Source of the DNA: Hyphomicrobiales bacterium
Lineage (GTDB): Bacteria; Pseudomonadota; Alphaproteobacteria; Rhizobiales; Beijerinckiaceae
Length of the DNA stretch: 10,524 nt
NCBI GenBank assembly: GCA_028865375.1
Contig: JAGWKJ010000062.1
Location: forward strand, 1 to 10,524
Direction: 5' to 3'
Positions 1-5,572 of the stretch are shown one piece after another (position 1 is the first letter of the stretch; each line of letters starts with the position of its first letter). Below the pieces are notes generated by a model. The model was not told where the DNA came from. It saw only the letters and a program-made list of their open reading frames with translations, and did not search any database. The position numbers and the translations under genes are program-made.

Positions 1-710
1 GAGTTCACGCCGATGACGTTGCCGTCGGTGTCGAACAGCGGTCCGCCGGAATTGCCCTTGTTGATCGGCGCGTCGGTCTGGATGAAGTCGTCGTACGGCC
101 CGTCGTCGATGTTGCGGTTGCGCGCCGAGACGATGCCCGCCGTCACCGTGCCGCCGAGCCCGAACGGGTTGCCGACCGCCATCACCCAGTCGCCCACGCG
201 CAGCTTGTCGCTGTCGCCGAAATGCACCGCCTTCAGCGGCCGGTCGGGCACGATCTTCAGCACCGCCACGTCGACCTTCGGGTCCGTGCCCACCAGCGTC
301 GCCTTCAGCTTGTGGCCGTCGGCGAAGATGACCTCGATGTCGTTGGCCTTGGCGATGACGTGGTTGTTGGTGACGACGATGCCCTTCTCGTCGATGATGA
401 AGCCCGAGCCGAGCGAGGTCGACTTGCGCGAGAACGACGGCGGCGGCGACCCGCCGCCGTGGTCCTTGAAGAACTGCTTCAGCATGTCGTCGAAATTGCC
501 GGCCGCGCCGGCGTCGCCGGGCAGCGTCTGGGTCGCCGAGATGTTGACGACCGAGGGCGCCACGCGCGCGGCGAGGTCGGCGAAGGTCGTGGGCGCGCCC
601 GGCGCCGGGCCGCCGGCGTCGGCCGCAGAGGCGGGAAGCGCCGCGGCGACGGAGAGCAAGAGACCGGCGGCGAGGGCCGCGCCGGTGCGGCGGCGCGTGG
701 AATGGGTCAT
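1..710 (-). CDS. degP: Deg/HtrA-family periplasmic serine protease (DegP/DegQ-like), 3' end outside window
   Basis: This is an ATP-independent serine endoprotease that degrades or holds misfolded proteins in the periplasm. The 236 complete codons visible start at ATG 710, with a GGAG Shine-Dalgarno at 721-718. Residues 1-29 form a Sec-type signal peptide: a Thr/Arg-rich n-region, a hydrophobic stretch about 11-25, and a likely cut after ASA (29/30). The chymotrypsin-fold triad is present: His117 in TNNHVI, Asp147 in DPKVDVAVLK and Ser221 in GNSGGP. The oxyanion-loop context NPFGLGGTVTAGIVSA spans about 181-196. The reading frame runs off the window at GVNS, so the end of the protease domain and the expected PDZ domains are not seen. 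It is the last visible gene of the hflK-hflC-deg run, 86 bp after hflC. DegP, DegQ and DegS-like paralogues cannot be separated from this part alone; the cleavable signal argues against anchored DegS. Confidence 0.93.
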   Translation of the reverse strand, partial: MTHSTRRRTGAALAAGLLLSVAAALPASAADAGGPAPGAPTTFADLAARVAPSVVNISATQTLPGDAGAAGNFDDMLKQFFKDHGGGSPPPSFSRKSTSLGSGFIIDEKGIVVTNNHVIAKANDIEVIFADGHKLKATLVGTDPKVDVAVLKIVPDRPLKAVHFGDSDKLRVGDWVMAVGNPFGLGGTVTAGIVSARNRNIDDGPYDDFIQTDAPINKGNSGGPLFDTDGNVIGVN

Positions 711-753
711 GGTCGATCTCCGTCGGGCGATCCGACGCCCATCGTTGCGCCGG

Positions 754-782
754 GCCGCCGGCGATTTCGTGGCGCCGGCGGC
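754..782 (-). repeat. Perfect inverted repeat between hflC and deg
   Basis: A 10-bp perfect stem (GCCGCCGGCG and its complement, 754-763 and 773-782) with a 9-nt loop lies in the 86-bp hflC-deg gap. On the transcribed minus strand no T-run follows it, so it is not a standard intrinsic terminator. It could act as an RNA-stabilising or processing hairpin that sets deg apart from hflKC, or be a REP-like element. Function is inference. Confidence 0.55.
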
Positions 783-796
783 ATTTCGTTCATGCG

Positions 797-1705
797 TCAA
801 TTCGTGGCCGCGGCCGCCGGGGCGGCGGCGGGCTTGCCGCCCGTCGGGTCGCCGAAGAAGCGGAAGAAGTCCGACCCCGGCGCCAGCAGGAATTTGGAGT
901 TCGCGCCGCCCAGCGCCGCTTTGTAGGCGTTCATCGAGCGGTAGAACGCGAAGAACGCCGGATCCTTGCCGTAGGCGTCGGCGAACACCTGCGCGCGCTC
1001 CGCGTCGCCCTGGCCGCGGATCGTGTCGGCCTTCTGCTGCGCGTCGGCGACGATCACGGTGGCGTCGCGGTCGGCCTTGGCCTTGATCTCCTGCGAGGCC
1101 TGCGAGCCCAAGGCGCGGAACTGCGCGGCCTCCACCTGACGCTGCGTCGCCATGCGGCTGTAGACGGTGTTGGAGATCGTCGGCGGCAAGTCGGCGCGGC
1201 GCACGCGCACGTCCACGATGGTGACGCCGTAGCGCTGCGCCGTGGCGTTCACGAGGTCTCGGATCTGGTTCATCAGCGGTTCGCGGCGGTCGCGCACGAT
1301 GTCGGAGATCGAGGCCTCGCCGAGCACGCGGCGCATCTCCGAGTTCAGCACGCCGCGCAGCTGGGCGTTGGCGTTGGCCTCGTCGCGCACCGACTTGAAG
1401 AACAGCAGCGGATCGACGATGCGGTAGCGCGCGAAGGCGTCGACGTCGAGGCGCTGGTTGTCGGAGACGGGAACCTCCTCCGAAGGCGTCTCCACCGACA
1501 GCAGGCGGCGGTCGATCTTGACCACGTTCTCGACGAACGGAATCTTGACGTGCAGCCCCGGCGTCACGACGATCCCGCGGCCCGGCACCGGCTCGCCGAG
1601 ACGCAGCACCAGCGCCTCCTGCGTCTGCGACACCGAGAAGAAGGTCGAGGACAGGACGACGAGCGCGACGAAGACCGCCAGCGCGAAGGCGAGGGCGCGG
1701 CTCAT
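797..1705 (-). CDS. hflC: HflC, SPFH/prohibitin-family subunit of the HflKC complex
   Basis: HflC pairs with HflK to form a large membrane assembly that encloses and modulates the FtsH AAA protease. The 302-residue product has one N-terminal membrane anchor (about 4-24), with the bulk expected on the periplasmic side. An SPFH domain follows (about 25-185; GLHVKIPFVENVVKIDRR at 50-67), then a long Ala/Gln-rich helix (about 186-240). The family signature YSRMATQRQVEAAQFRALG falls at 182-200, and GQGDAERAQVFADAYGKDP at 231-249 matches well-known HflC proteins closely. The C-terminus ends in a short Pro/Ala tail. ATG 1705 overlaps the hflK stop by 4 bp (ATGA), and a GGGAG Shine-Dalgarno lies at about 1717-1713 inside hflK, so translation is probably coupled to hflK. 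The length is near the usual 290-335 residues. Confidence 0.97.
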   Translation of the reverse strand: MSRALAFALAVFVALVVLSSTFFSVSQTQEALVLRLGEPVPGRGIVVTPGLHVKIPFVENVVKIDRRLLSVETPSEEVPVSDNQRLDVDAFARYRIVDPLLFFKSVRDEANANAQLRGVLNSEMRRVLGEASISDIVRDRREPLMNQIRDLVNATAQRYGVTIVDVRVRRADLPPTISNTVYSRMATQRQVEAAQFRALGSQASQEIKAKADRDATVIVADAQQKADTIRGQGDAERAQVFADAYGKDPAFFAFYRSMNAYKAALGGANSKFLLAPGSDFFRFFGDPTGGKPAAAPAAAATN

Positions 1706-2850
1706 TGCGCGGCTCCCGCGGCCGGCGCCGGCGGCGGAGCGGCCGCCGGGTAGGCCGGCAGCGGCAGCACCGAAGCGACGCCGCCCACGCCCTTGCCGAC
1801 GATCACCTTGTTCGCGCCCCCGAGCACCTTTTCCATCGTCTCGAGGTAGAGCCGTTCGCGGGTGACCGCCGGGGCAGCCTCGTACTGCGCAAGCACCTGC
1901 GTGAAGCGCGCCGCCTGGCCCTTGGCCTCGGCCACCGTCTGCAGGCGATAGGCTTCCGCCTGCTGCACGATGCGGGCGGCGCGGCCCTGCGCGTCGGGCA
2001 CCACCGAATTGGCGTATGCCTGCGCCTCGTTGCGAAGCCGGTCCTGGTCCTGCTGCGCCGAACTCACGTCGCGATAGGCGGGCAGCACCTGGGCGGGCGG
2101 GTTCACCGATTGCAGCTGCACCTGGCGGACCAGCACGCCGGAATCGTAAGAATCGAGGATGCGCTGCATCAGGTCCTGCACCTGCGGTTCGATCAGCTTG
2201 CGGTCGACGGTGAGGATCTTCTGGATCTCGTTGCGGCCGATCACCTCGCGCATCGCCGCCTCGGCGACCGCCTTCACGGTCTCGTCGGGCAGCCGCACGT
2301 TGAAGGCGTAGGCCTCGGGCTTGGCCGGATCGACCTGCCAGTTCACGCGGAACTTCACGTCGGCGATGTTGAGGTCGCCGGTCAGCATCAGGCTTTCCTG
2401 CGGCACGTCGGCCTCGCCGCCGAAGCGCGCGATTTCCTGGGGCGAACGCCAGCCGACGTCGGTGACGTTCTGGTCGTAGACGGCGGGCTTGATGACGCCC
2501 CCGATCGGCCACGGCCAATTGTAGTTGAGCCCCGCCGTCGTCTTGCCCACGTAGCGGCCGAACACGAGGTTCAACCCGACTTCGTTGGGCTGCACCTGGT
2601 AGAACCCGGAGACGAGCCACAGACCGATCACGACCAGCGCGACCGCCGCCGCGCCCACCGGCCCGAACCGCCCGCCGCCGCCGAACATCGAGCCCAGCGC
2701 GTCGCGCAGGCGGCGCAGAAGGTCTTCGAGGTCGGGCGGGGTCGGCCCGCCCGGCGGCCTGCGCGGTCCCGAGCCCCAAGGCCCCGGCGTCTGGCCCGGG
2801 CCGCCCGGACGCCACGGACCGCCGCCGCCGTTCTGGTTGTTCCACGACAT
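1702..2850 (-). CDS. hflK: HflK, SPFH/prohibitin-family subunit of the HflKC complex
   Basis: HflK is the partner of HflC and a modulator of FtsH proteolysis at the inner membrane. The protein has 382 residues. Its N-terminus is cytoplasmic and Gly/Pro/Trp-rich (1-38), typical of HflK. A short amphipathic stretch (PDLEDLLRRLRDALGSMFGGG) follows, then one membrane span (about 64-84). The SPFH domain begins at SGFYQVQPNEVGLNLVFGRY (81-100). A long helical segment near 265-340 contains YRDVSSAQQDQDRLRNEA and AQGRAARIVQQAEAYR, both HflK hallmarks. The C-terminus is Pro/Ala-rich. ATG 2850 is chosen because it begins the conserved MSWNNQNGGG and has GAGGT 8-12 nt upstream; the frame stays open further upstream but runs antisense to sense in folA there. 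It is the first gene of the hflKC-deg unit, with its own candidate promoter at 2892-2920. Confidence 0.97.
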   Translation of the reverse strand: MSWNNQNGGGGPWRPGGPGQTPGPWGSGPRRPPGGPTPPDLEDLLRRLRDALGSMFGGGGRFGPVGAAAVALVVIGLWLVSGFYQVQPNEVGLNLVFGRYVGKTTAGLNYNWPWPIGGVIKPAVYDQNVTDVGWRSPQEIARFGGEADVPQESLMLTGDLNIADVKFRVNWQVDPAKPEAYAFNVRLPDETVKAVAEAAMREVIGRNEIQKILTVDRKLIEPQVQDLMQRILDSYDSGVLVRQVQLQSVNPPAQVLPAYRDVSSAQQDQDRLRNEAQAYANSVVPDAQGRAARIVQQAEAYRLQTVAEAKGQAARFTQVLAQYEAAPAVTRERLYLETMEKVLGGANKVIVGKGVGGVASVLPLPAYPAAAPPPAPAAGAAQ

Positions 2851-2891
2851 GGCTTGGACCTCGAATGGGCGGCGGATCGGCTGCGGAGGCT

Positions 2892-2920
2892 CATATAGGG
2901 GAGAGGACCCGGGCCGGCAA
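2892..2920 (-). promoter_or_regulatory. Candidate sigma70-type promoter for hflK-hflC-deg
   Basis: Read on the minus strand, TTGCCG (2920-2915) is followed by a 17-nt spacer and TATATG (2897-2892). The spacing is ideal and both boxes are close to consensus. It lies wholly in the 77-bp gap between folA and hflK, one of the few AT-containing patches in the region. It predicts a start near 2885 and a leader of about 35 nt before the hflK ATG. Confidence 0.6.
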
Positions 2921-2927
2921 CGCGCGC

Positions 2928-3431
2928 TCAGCGCGCCCGCTCGTAGCTCACGAAGGCGCAAGCCGCGTCGTCGCCCGCGGCGCGCGGCGGGACTTCGCGT
3001 GCTACCTCGCGCCAGAGGACCGGGTCGAGGTCTGGAAAGCGCGCGTCGCCTTCGACGTCGAGATCGATCCGCGTGACATGCGCGCGGTCGGCAAGCGCGA
3101 GCGCGGCGCGGTAGATTTCCGCGCCGCCGCCGATGGCGATCTCGTCGGGCGCCAGCGATCGGGCGAGCGCCAGCGCGTCCTCCAGCGAATGCGCGACGCG
3201 CACTCCCTCGGCCCGGAAGGCCGCGTCGCGCGTGACCACGATCATGTCGCGGCCGGGCAGCGGGCGGCCGATCGATTCCCACGTCTTGCGGCCGACGACC
3301 AGCGGCTTGCCCATCGTCAGCGCGCGGAAGCGCTTGAGGTCGGTGGGCATCCGCCACGGCAAGCCGCCGCCAGCGCCGATGATCCCCCCGCGCGCGCAGG
3401 CGACCACGAGCGCGACCCTCGCCCCGCTCAC
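2928..3431 (-). CDS. folA: Dihydrofolate reductase
   Basis: This cytoplasmic enzyme reduces dihydrofolate to tetrahydrofolate with NADPH, restoring the cofactor that thymidylate synthase oxidises. The 167-residue length is normal for the chromosomal type. The visible signature includes IIGAGGGLPWRMPTDLKRF (17-35), with the substrate-binding acidic Asp31 equivalent to the Asp near position 27 of other bacterial DHFRs. The NADPH-binding segment GRKTWESIGRPLPGR lies at 47-61, VVTRD at 65-69, and the IGGGAEIY motif at 100-107. The GTG start (3431) overlaps the thyA stop by 4 bp (GTGA), giving an N-terminus MSGARVALVVACARGG that aligns with the family. No strong Shine-Dalgarno is seen, which fits translational coupling to thyA. 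The thyA-folA pairing is common and functionally coherent. Nothing suggests a resistance-type (dfr) allele. Confidence 0.96.
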   Translation of the reverse strand: MSGARVALVVACARGGIIGAGGGLPWRMPTDLKRFRALTMGKPLVVGRKTWESIGRPLPGRDMIVVTRDAAFRAEGVRVAHSLEDALALARSLAPDEIAIGGGAEIYRAALALADRAHVTRIDLDVEGDARFPDLDPVLWREVAREVPPRAAGDDAACAFVSYERAR

Positions 3432-4222
3432 ACCGCCACCGGCGCCTTGATCGCTGGCCAGGGATCGTAGCCCTCGAAGGCGACGTCCTCGAAGCGGAAG
3501 TCGAAGATCGACTTCACTTCCGGGTTCAGCCGCAACCCGGGAAGCGCGCGCGGCGCCCGCGTCAGTTGCAGCTCCGCCTGTTCGACGTGGTTGGAATAGA
3601 GATGCGCGTCGCCCAGCGTATGCACGAAGTCGCCGGGCTCGAGCCCGGTCGCCTGCGCCATCATGGCGGTCAGCAAGGCGTAGCTCGCGACGTTGAACGG
3701 CACGCCGAGGAAGAGATCGGCCGAGCGCTGGTAGAGCTGGCACGACAGGCGGCCGTCGAGGACGGCGAACTGGAACAGGCAATGGCACGGCGCCAGCGCC
3801 ATCTTGGCCGTCTCGGTCGGGTTCCAGGCCGACACGACGAGACGGCGCGAATCGGGGTTGCGACGGATCTCGTCCTGCACCCAAGCGATCTGGTCGAATG
3901 TCGAGCCGTCGGCGGCCGAGAACGCGCGCCATTGCTTGCCGTAGACAGGGCCGAGCTCGCCGTCGGGCGTCGCCCATTCGTCCCAGATCGAGACGCCGTT
4001 GGCCTTCAGGTAGGCGACGTTGGTGTCGCCCTTGAGGAACCACAGCAACTCGTGGACGATCGACTTCAGGTGCAGCTTCTTGGTGGTGACCAGCGGGAAG
4101 CCCTCCCGCAGGTCGAAGCGCATCTGCGCGCCGAACAGCGCGCGCGTGCCGGTGCCGGTGCGGTCGGCCTTCGGCACGCCCTCGCGCAGCGCGCGTCCGA
4201 GGAGGTCGAGATAGGCCCTCAC
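3428..4222 (-). CDS. thyA: Thymidylate synthase (ThyA type)
   Basis: ThyA converts dUMP and 5,10-methylene-tetrahydrofolate to dTMP and dihydrofolate in the cytoplasm. The product has 264 residues, the standard short bacterial length. Key residues fall at the usual positions: Arg21 in DRTGTGT (phosphate binding), Trp80 in SIWDEWA, Arg126/Arg127 in DSRRLVVSAWNP, catalytic Cys146 in APCHC, Arg166-Ser167 in YQRSAD, Asn177 in PFNVASY, and His207/Tyr209 in GDAHLYSNH. The ending APVAV is the conserved C-terminal tail that closes over the active site. The GTG start (4222) gives MRAYLDLLGRALREG, which aligns with the family start and overlaps the CPBP stop by 4 bp (GTGA); AAGGCGG lies about 11 nt upstream within the CPBP gene. 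The downstream gene folA recycles its dihydrofolate product. Confidence 0.98.
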   Translation of the reverse strand: MRAYLDLLGRALREGVPKADRTGTGTRALFGAQMRFDLREGFPLVTTKKLHLKSIVHELLWFLKGDTNVAYLKANGVSIWDEWATPDGELGPVYGKQWRAFSAADGSTFDQIAWVQDEIRRNPDSRRLVVSAWNPTETAKMALAPCHCLFQFAVLDGRLSCQLYQRSADLFLGVPFNVASYALLTAMMAQATGLEPGDFVHTLGDAHLYSNHVEQAELQLTRAPRALPGLRLNPEVKSIFDFRFEDVAFEGYDPWPAIKAPVAV

Positions 4223-5085
4223 GCGCCGGCCGCCTTGAAATGTTGCGCGGCGGCGATCGCCAGCGCGCCGCAGTTCACCGTGGCATGGGCGATGGCGCCG
4301 GGCACGAGACCGCCGTTGGCCCGCCGCATCAGGCCCAAGATGATCCCCATGCCGAGCACGATGGCGGGTTGCAGCGCCGAATGGTGCTTGAAATCGAAAT
4401 GCGCGGCGGAGAACGCCAGCGCGCTGACGCCGATCGCCCAGCCGGCGCCGAACGCGGCATCGACGCGGCCGTAGAGATAGCCGCGGAACACGCTCTCCTC
4501 GGCGATGGGCGCGAGAACGCCCACCGCGAGCGCCATCAACGGCAGCAGGCCTAGGCCGCCGCTGATCTGGTCGACGATGGAGGGCGTCGCGCTCAGCGAC
4601 GGCAGGAACCTCGTCATCGCCCACGCCGCAGCGCCCGCCCACAGGCCGTAGGCGACGAGCGCCGCGGGCACTTGCCACAGCGGCGTCTTCCAGGACGGCG
4701 GCGCGACCCAACCCAGCGCGCGTCGCGCGCCCGACAGACCCAAGCGGCTGAACGGGACGAACGCGAGCGCGAAAGCGAAGGCTTCGCCCAGCGCGGCGAG
4801 CGTCCAGAACGCGGCCTTCGAGGGCGCGAGCGCGGCGACCAGCGCGGACTTGATCTCGGCGGGCGGCAGGGTCGCGCCGGGATGCTGACGCGCCCAAGAA
4901 ACGCCGAGCCCGACGCCCAACACGACCGCGACGAGCAGGCCCGCGACGATCTGCGCGGCGAAGATCATCGTCCAGGCGAACACGACCGCCAGCGCGACGC
5001 GCCACAGGCGGCGGCCGAGCGAAACGGGCGGCGGCGACGCGGCCGGAATCGGCGGCGCGCAGGCGAGGGCGAGAGAATCGGTCAT
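4219..5085 (-). CDS. CPBP-family intramembrane glutamic endopeptidase (Rce1/Abi-like)
   Basis: This is a polytopic inner-membrane protein of 288 residues with the CPBP (CAAX protease and bacteriocin-processing) domain in its C-terminal half. The three motifs are present: AEESVFRGYLYGR with the catalytic Glu pair at 196-197 and Arg201; His229 in FSAAHFDF; and His267/Asn271 in AIAHATVN. Hydrophobic segments lie near 28-62, 92-112, 138-157, 178-194, 212-228 and 240-256, so about six to eight membrane spans are likely. Family members include the eukaryotic CAAX protease Rce1 and bacterial proteins tied to bacteriocin maturation or immunity; the substrate here is unknown. It is the first gene of a unit ending with thyA and folA, overlapping thyA by 4 bp, and is divergent from ssrA. 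The ATG at 5085 lacks a clear Shine-Dalgarno. A link to the tmRNA or folate genes is only positional. Confidence 0.9.
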   Translation of the reverse strand: MTDSLALACAPPIPAASPPPVSLGRRLWRVALAVVFAWTMIFAAQIVAGLLVAVVLGVGLGVSWARQHPGATLPPAEIKSALVAALAPSKAAFWTLAALGEAFAFALAFVPFSRLGLSGARRALGWVAPPSWKTPLWQVPAALVAYGLWAGAAAWAMTRFLPSLSATPSIVDQISGGLGLLPLMALAVGVLAPIAEESVFRGYLYGRVDAAFGAGWAIGVSALAFSAAHFDFKHHSALQPAIVLGMGIILGLMRRANGGLVPGAIAHATVNCGALAIAAAQHFKAAGA

Positions 5086-5090
5086 GCGCT

Positions 5091-5119
5091 TTGCATTCGG
5101 CGGGAGCCCGCCCTATATT
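5091..5119 (+). promoter_or_regulatory. Sigma70-type promoter for ssrA
   Basis: TTGCAT (5091-5096) and TATATT (5114-5119) are separated by exactly 17 nt. This is the strongest promoter-like site in the window and is in the right place for a highly expressed stable RNA. The predicted start is about 5126, where the first hairpin of the acceptor RNA begins. The spacer contains the inverted repeat GGCGGG-AG-CCCGCC (5099-5112), which could be an operator or chance in GC-rich DNA. The site also lies just upstream of the divergent CPBP gene. Confidence 0.75.
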
Positions 5120-5125
5120 GCAAGT

Positions 5126-5212
5126 GCCGGGAGCGAAAGCCTCCGGCTATGGCGATAAATGGTCACCGCAATAAACCTTTCGGACCCGGGGGCGGTACCC
5201 GGCGCCTCCACC
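5126..5212 (+). other. tmRNA acceptor piece (tRNA-like 3' half)
   Basis: This segment becomes the small acceptor RNA. It starts with a bulged hairpin (GCCGG at 5126-5130 pairing with CCGGC at 5143-5147 around a GAAA-type loop) and ends with T arm, acceptor strand, discriminator A5210 and CC (5211-5212). The next base is G, so the final A of CCA is not encoded and must be added after processing. The seven-base T loop GGCGGTA differs from the usual TTCRANY of tRNAs. I recall a similar loop in other alphaproteobacterial tmRNAs but cannot check this here. Confidence 0.85.
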
Positions 5213-5252
5213 GGAACCCGTTTTCCGAGCTCGCGCCCGGGCGGGCTGCGGC
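5213..5252 (+). other. Internal transcribed spacer of permuted tmRNA precursor
   Basis: These roughly 40 nt join the mature 3' CC end of the acceptor piece to the mature 5' GGGGGCG of the coding piece. They correspond to the loop removed when the permuted precursor is cut into two RNAs. The borders follow directly from the acceptor-stem pairing on both sides. The spacer is GC-rich and contains GCCCGGGC (5235-5242). Confidence 0.8.
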
Positions 5253-5456
5253 GGGGGCGAAACAGGATCGACGAGGGCGTAAAGGGTGCGCTTTTGCCCG
5301 GCATGATACCGCCGTTATCGGGTCAAACCTATAGTTGCGAATGACAACTATGCTCCGGTGGCCGTCGCTGCGTAAGCGGTGAAGGTACTGGGAACAAGCC
5401 CCGGGGGGTAGCACTCTCGGGCGGGGTCTGGAGGCGCCCGGCAACAGAAGCCTCCA
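5253..5456 (+). other. tmRNA coding piece (5' acceptor strand, pseudoknot region, tag frame)
   Basis: It begins with acceptor strand GGGGGCG and the D-region GGATCGAC. A likely pseudoknot or hairpin region follows (CCCGGCATGATA...TTATCGGG, about 5297-5322), then the tag frame. A small stem CGCT/AGCG encloses the tag stop codon (about 5366-5379), as at the tag end of one-piece tmRNAs. The 3' end is assigned to the hairpin TGGAGGC/GCCTCCA (5429-5435/5450-5456), followed by a weakly T-rich stretch that may help termination. Confidence 0.85.
5337..5375 (+). other. tmRNA proteolysis-tag reading frame
   Basis: Resume codon GCG (5337-5339) begins a frame encoding ANDNYAPVAVAA, ending at TAA (5373-5375). 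With the alanine carried by tmRNA itself, the tag on a stalled protein would be AANDNYAPVAVAA (13 residues). The AND- start and -VAVAA end match the family: the N-terminal part is the SspB contact and the last residues are the ClpX contact. The resume codon is preceded by ATAGTT, comparable to the UAGUC upstream of the E. coli resume codon. Confidence 0.95.
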
Positions 5457-5534
5457 CTTCTTTGTCGTCCTTGTCGTCGTCCCGGGCGGTTCGCGCGCGC
5501 CGCTAGGCAAATCGCGCGCCTTCGGGCATTGTCG

Positions 5535-5551
5535 CGCTTCGTTTCGAAGCG
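5535..5551 (+). repeat. Inverted repeat in the sspB leader
   Basis: A perfect 7-bp stem CGCTTCG/CGAAGCG with a TTT loop lies 21 nt before the sspB ATG. The 5457-5572 interval contains nothing else definite: a TTGTCGTC direct repeat (5462-5469, 5471-5478) and GC-rich sequence, with no convincing -10/-35 pair. The stem could be a weak terminator for ssrA, a leader hairpin of sspB or an operator half-site pair; none is proven. Confidence 0.4.
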
Positions 5552-5572
5552 AACGCGCGCGAGAACCTAGGC

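Larger units (their letters stand above)
5126..5456 (+). ncRNA. ssrA: Circularly permuted two-piece tmRNA (ssrA)
   Basis: tmRNA rescues stalled ribosomes: it acts as an alanyl-tRNA, then as a short mRNA that adds a degradation tag. The gene is permuted as in Alphaproteobacteria: acceptor piece first (about 5126-5212), spacer 5213-5252, then coding piece (5253 to about 5456). The two halves of the acceptor stem pair over 7 bp: 5' strand GGGGGCG (5253-5259) with 3' strand CGCCTCC (5203-5209). This includes the G3-U70 wobble used by alanyl-tRNA synthetase; discriminator A is at 5210. The T stem is CCGGG/CCCGG (5186-5190/5198-5202), and GGATCGAC (5265-5272) is the D-region segment. The tag frame is at 5337-5375. 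A hairpin opens each transcript end: 5126-5147 and 5429-5456. A possible inter-piece helix pairs AAAGG (5281-5285) with CCTTT (5176-5180). The outer ends are predicted, not mapped. Confidence 0.95.

Noticed and set aside
797..2845. 682-codon minus-strand frame running through hflK into hflC
   Set aside because: Its first 380 or so codons are out of frame with hflK and encode Arg/Gly-rich noise. Only the part from 1705 is real, and that is hflC.
2851..2927. Intrinsic terminator after folA
   Set aside because: The gap shows no stem followed by a T-run on the minus strand. It reads better as the hflK promoter and leader.
5059..5085. Lipobox-like LALAC at residues 5-9 of the CPBP protein
   Set aside because: There is no basic n-region and the hydrophobic stretch is too short; the protein is a multi-span membrane protein, not a lipoprotein.
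5430..5436. GGAGGCG as an alternative 5' acceptor strand of the tmRNA
   Set aside because: It is perfectly complementary to CGCCTCC (5203-5209), but it lies after the tag and pairs locally with GCCTCC (5450-5455). The 5253-5259 strand sits correctly before the D-region and gives the expected G-U wobble.
5163..5510. Short open frames on both strands over the ssrA region
   Set aside because: They cross the tmRNA stems, have no homology that I recognise and no ribosome sites. The RNA gene explains the conserved sequence.
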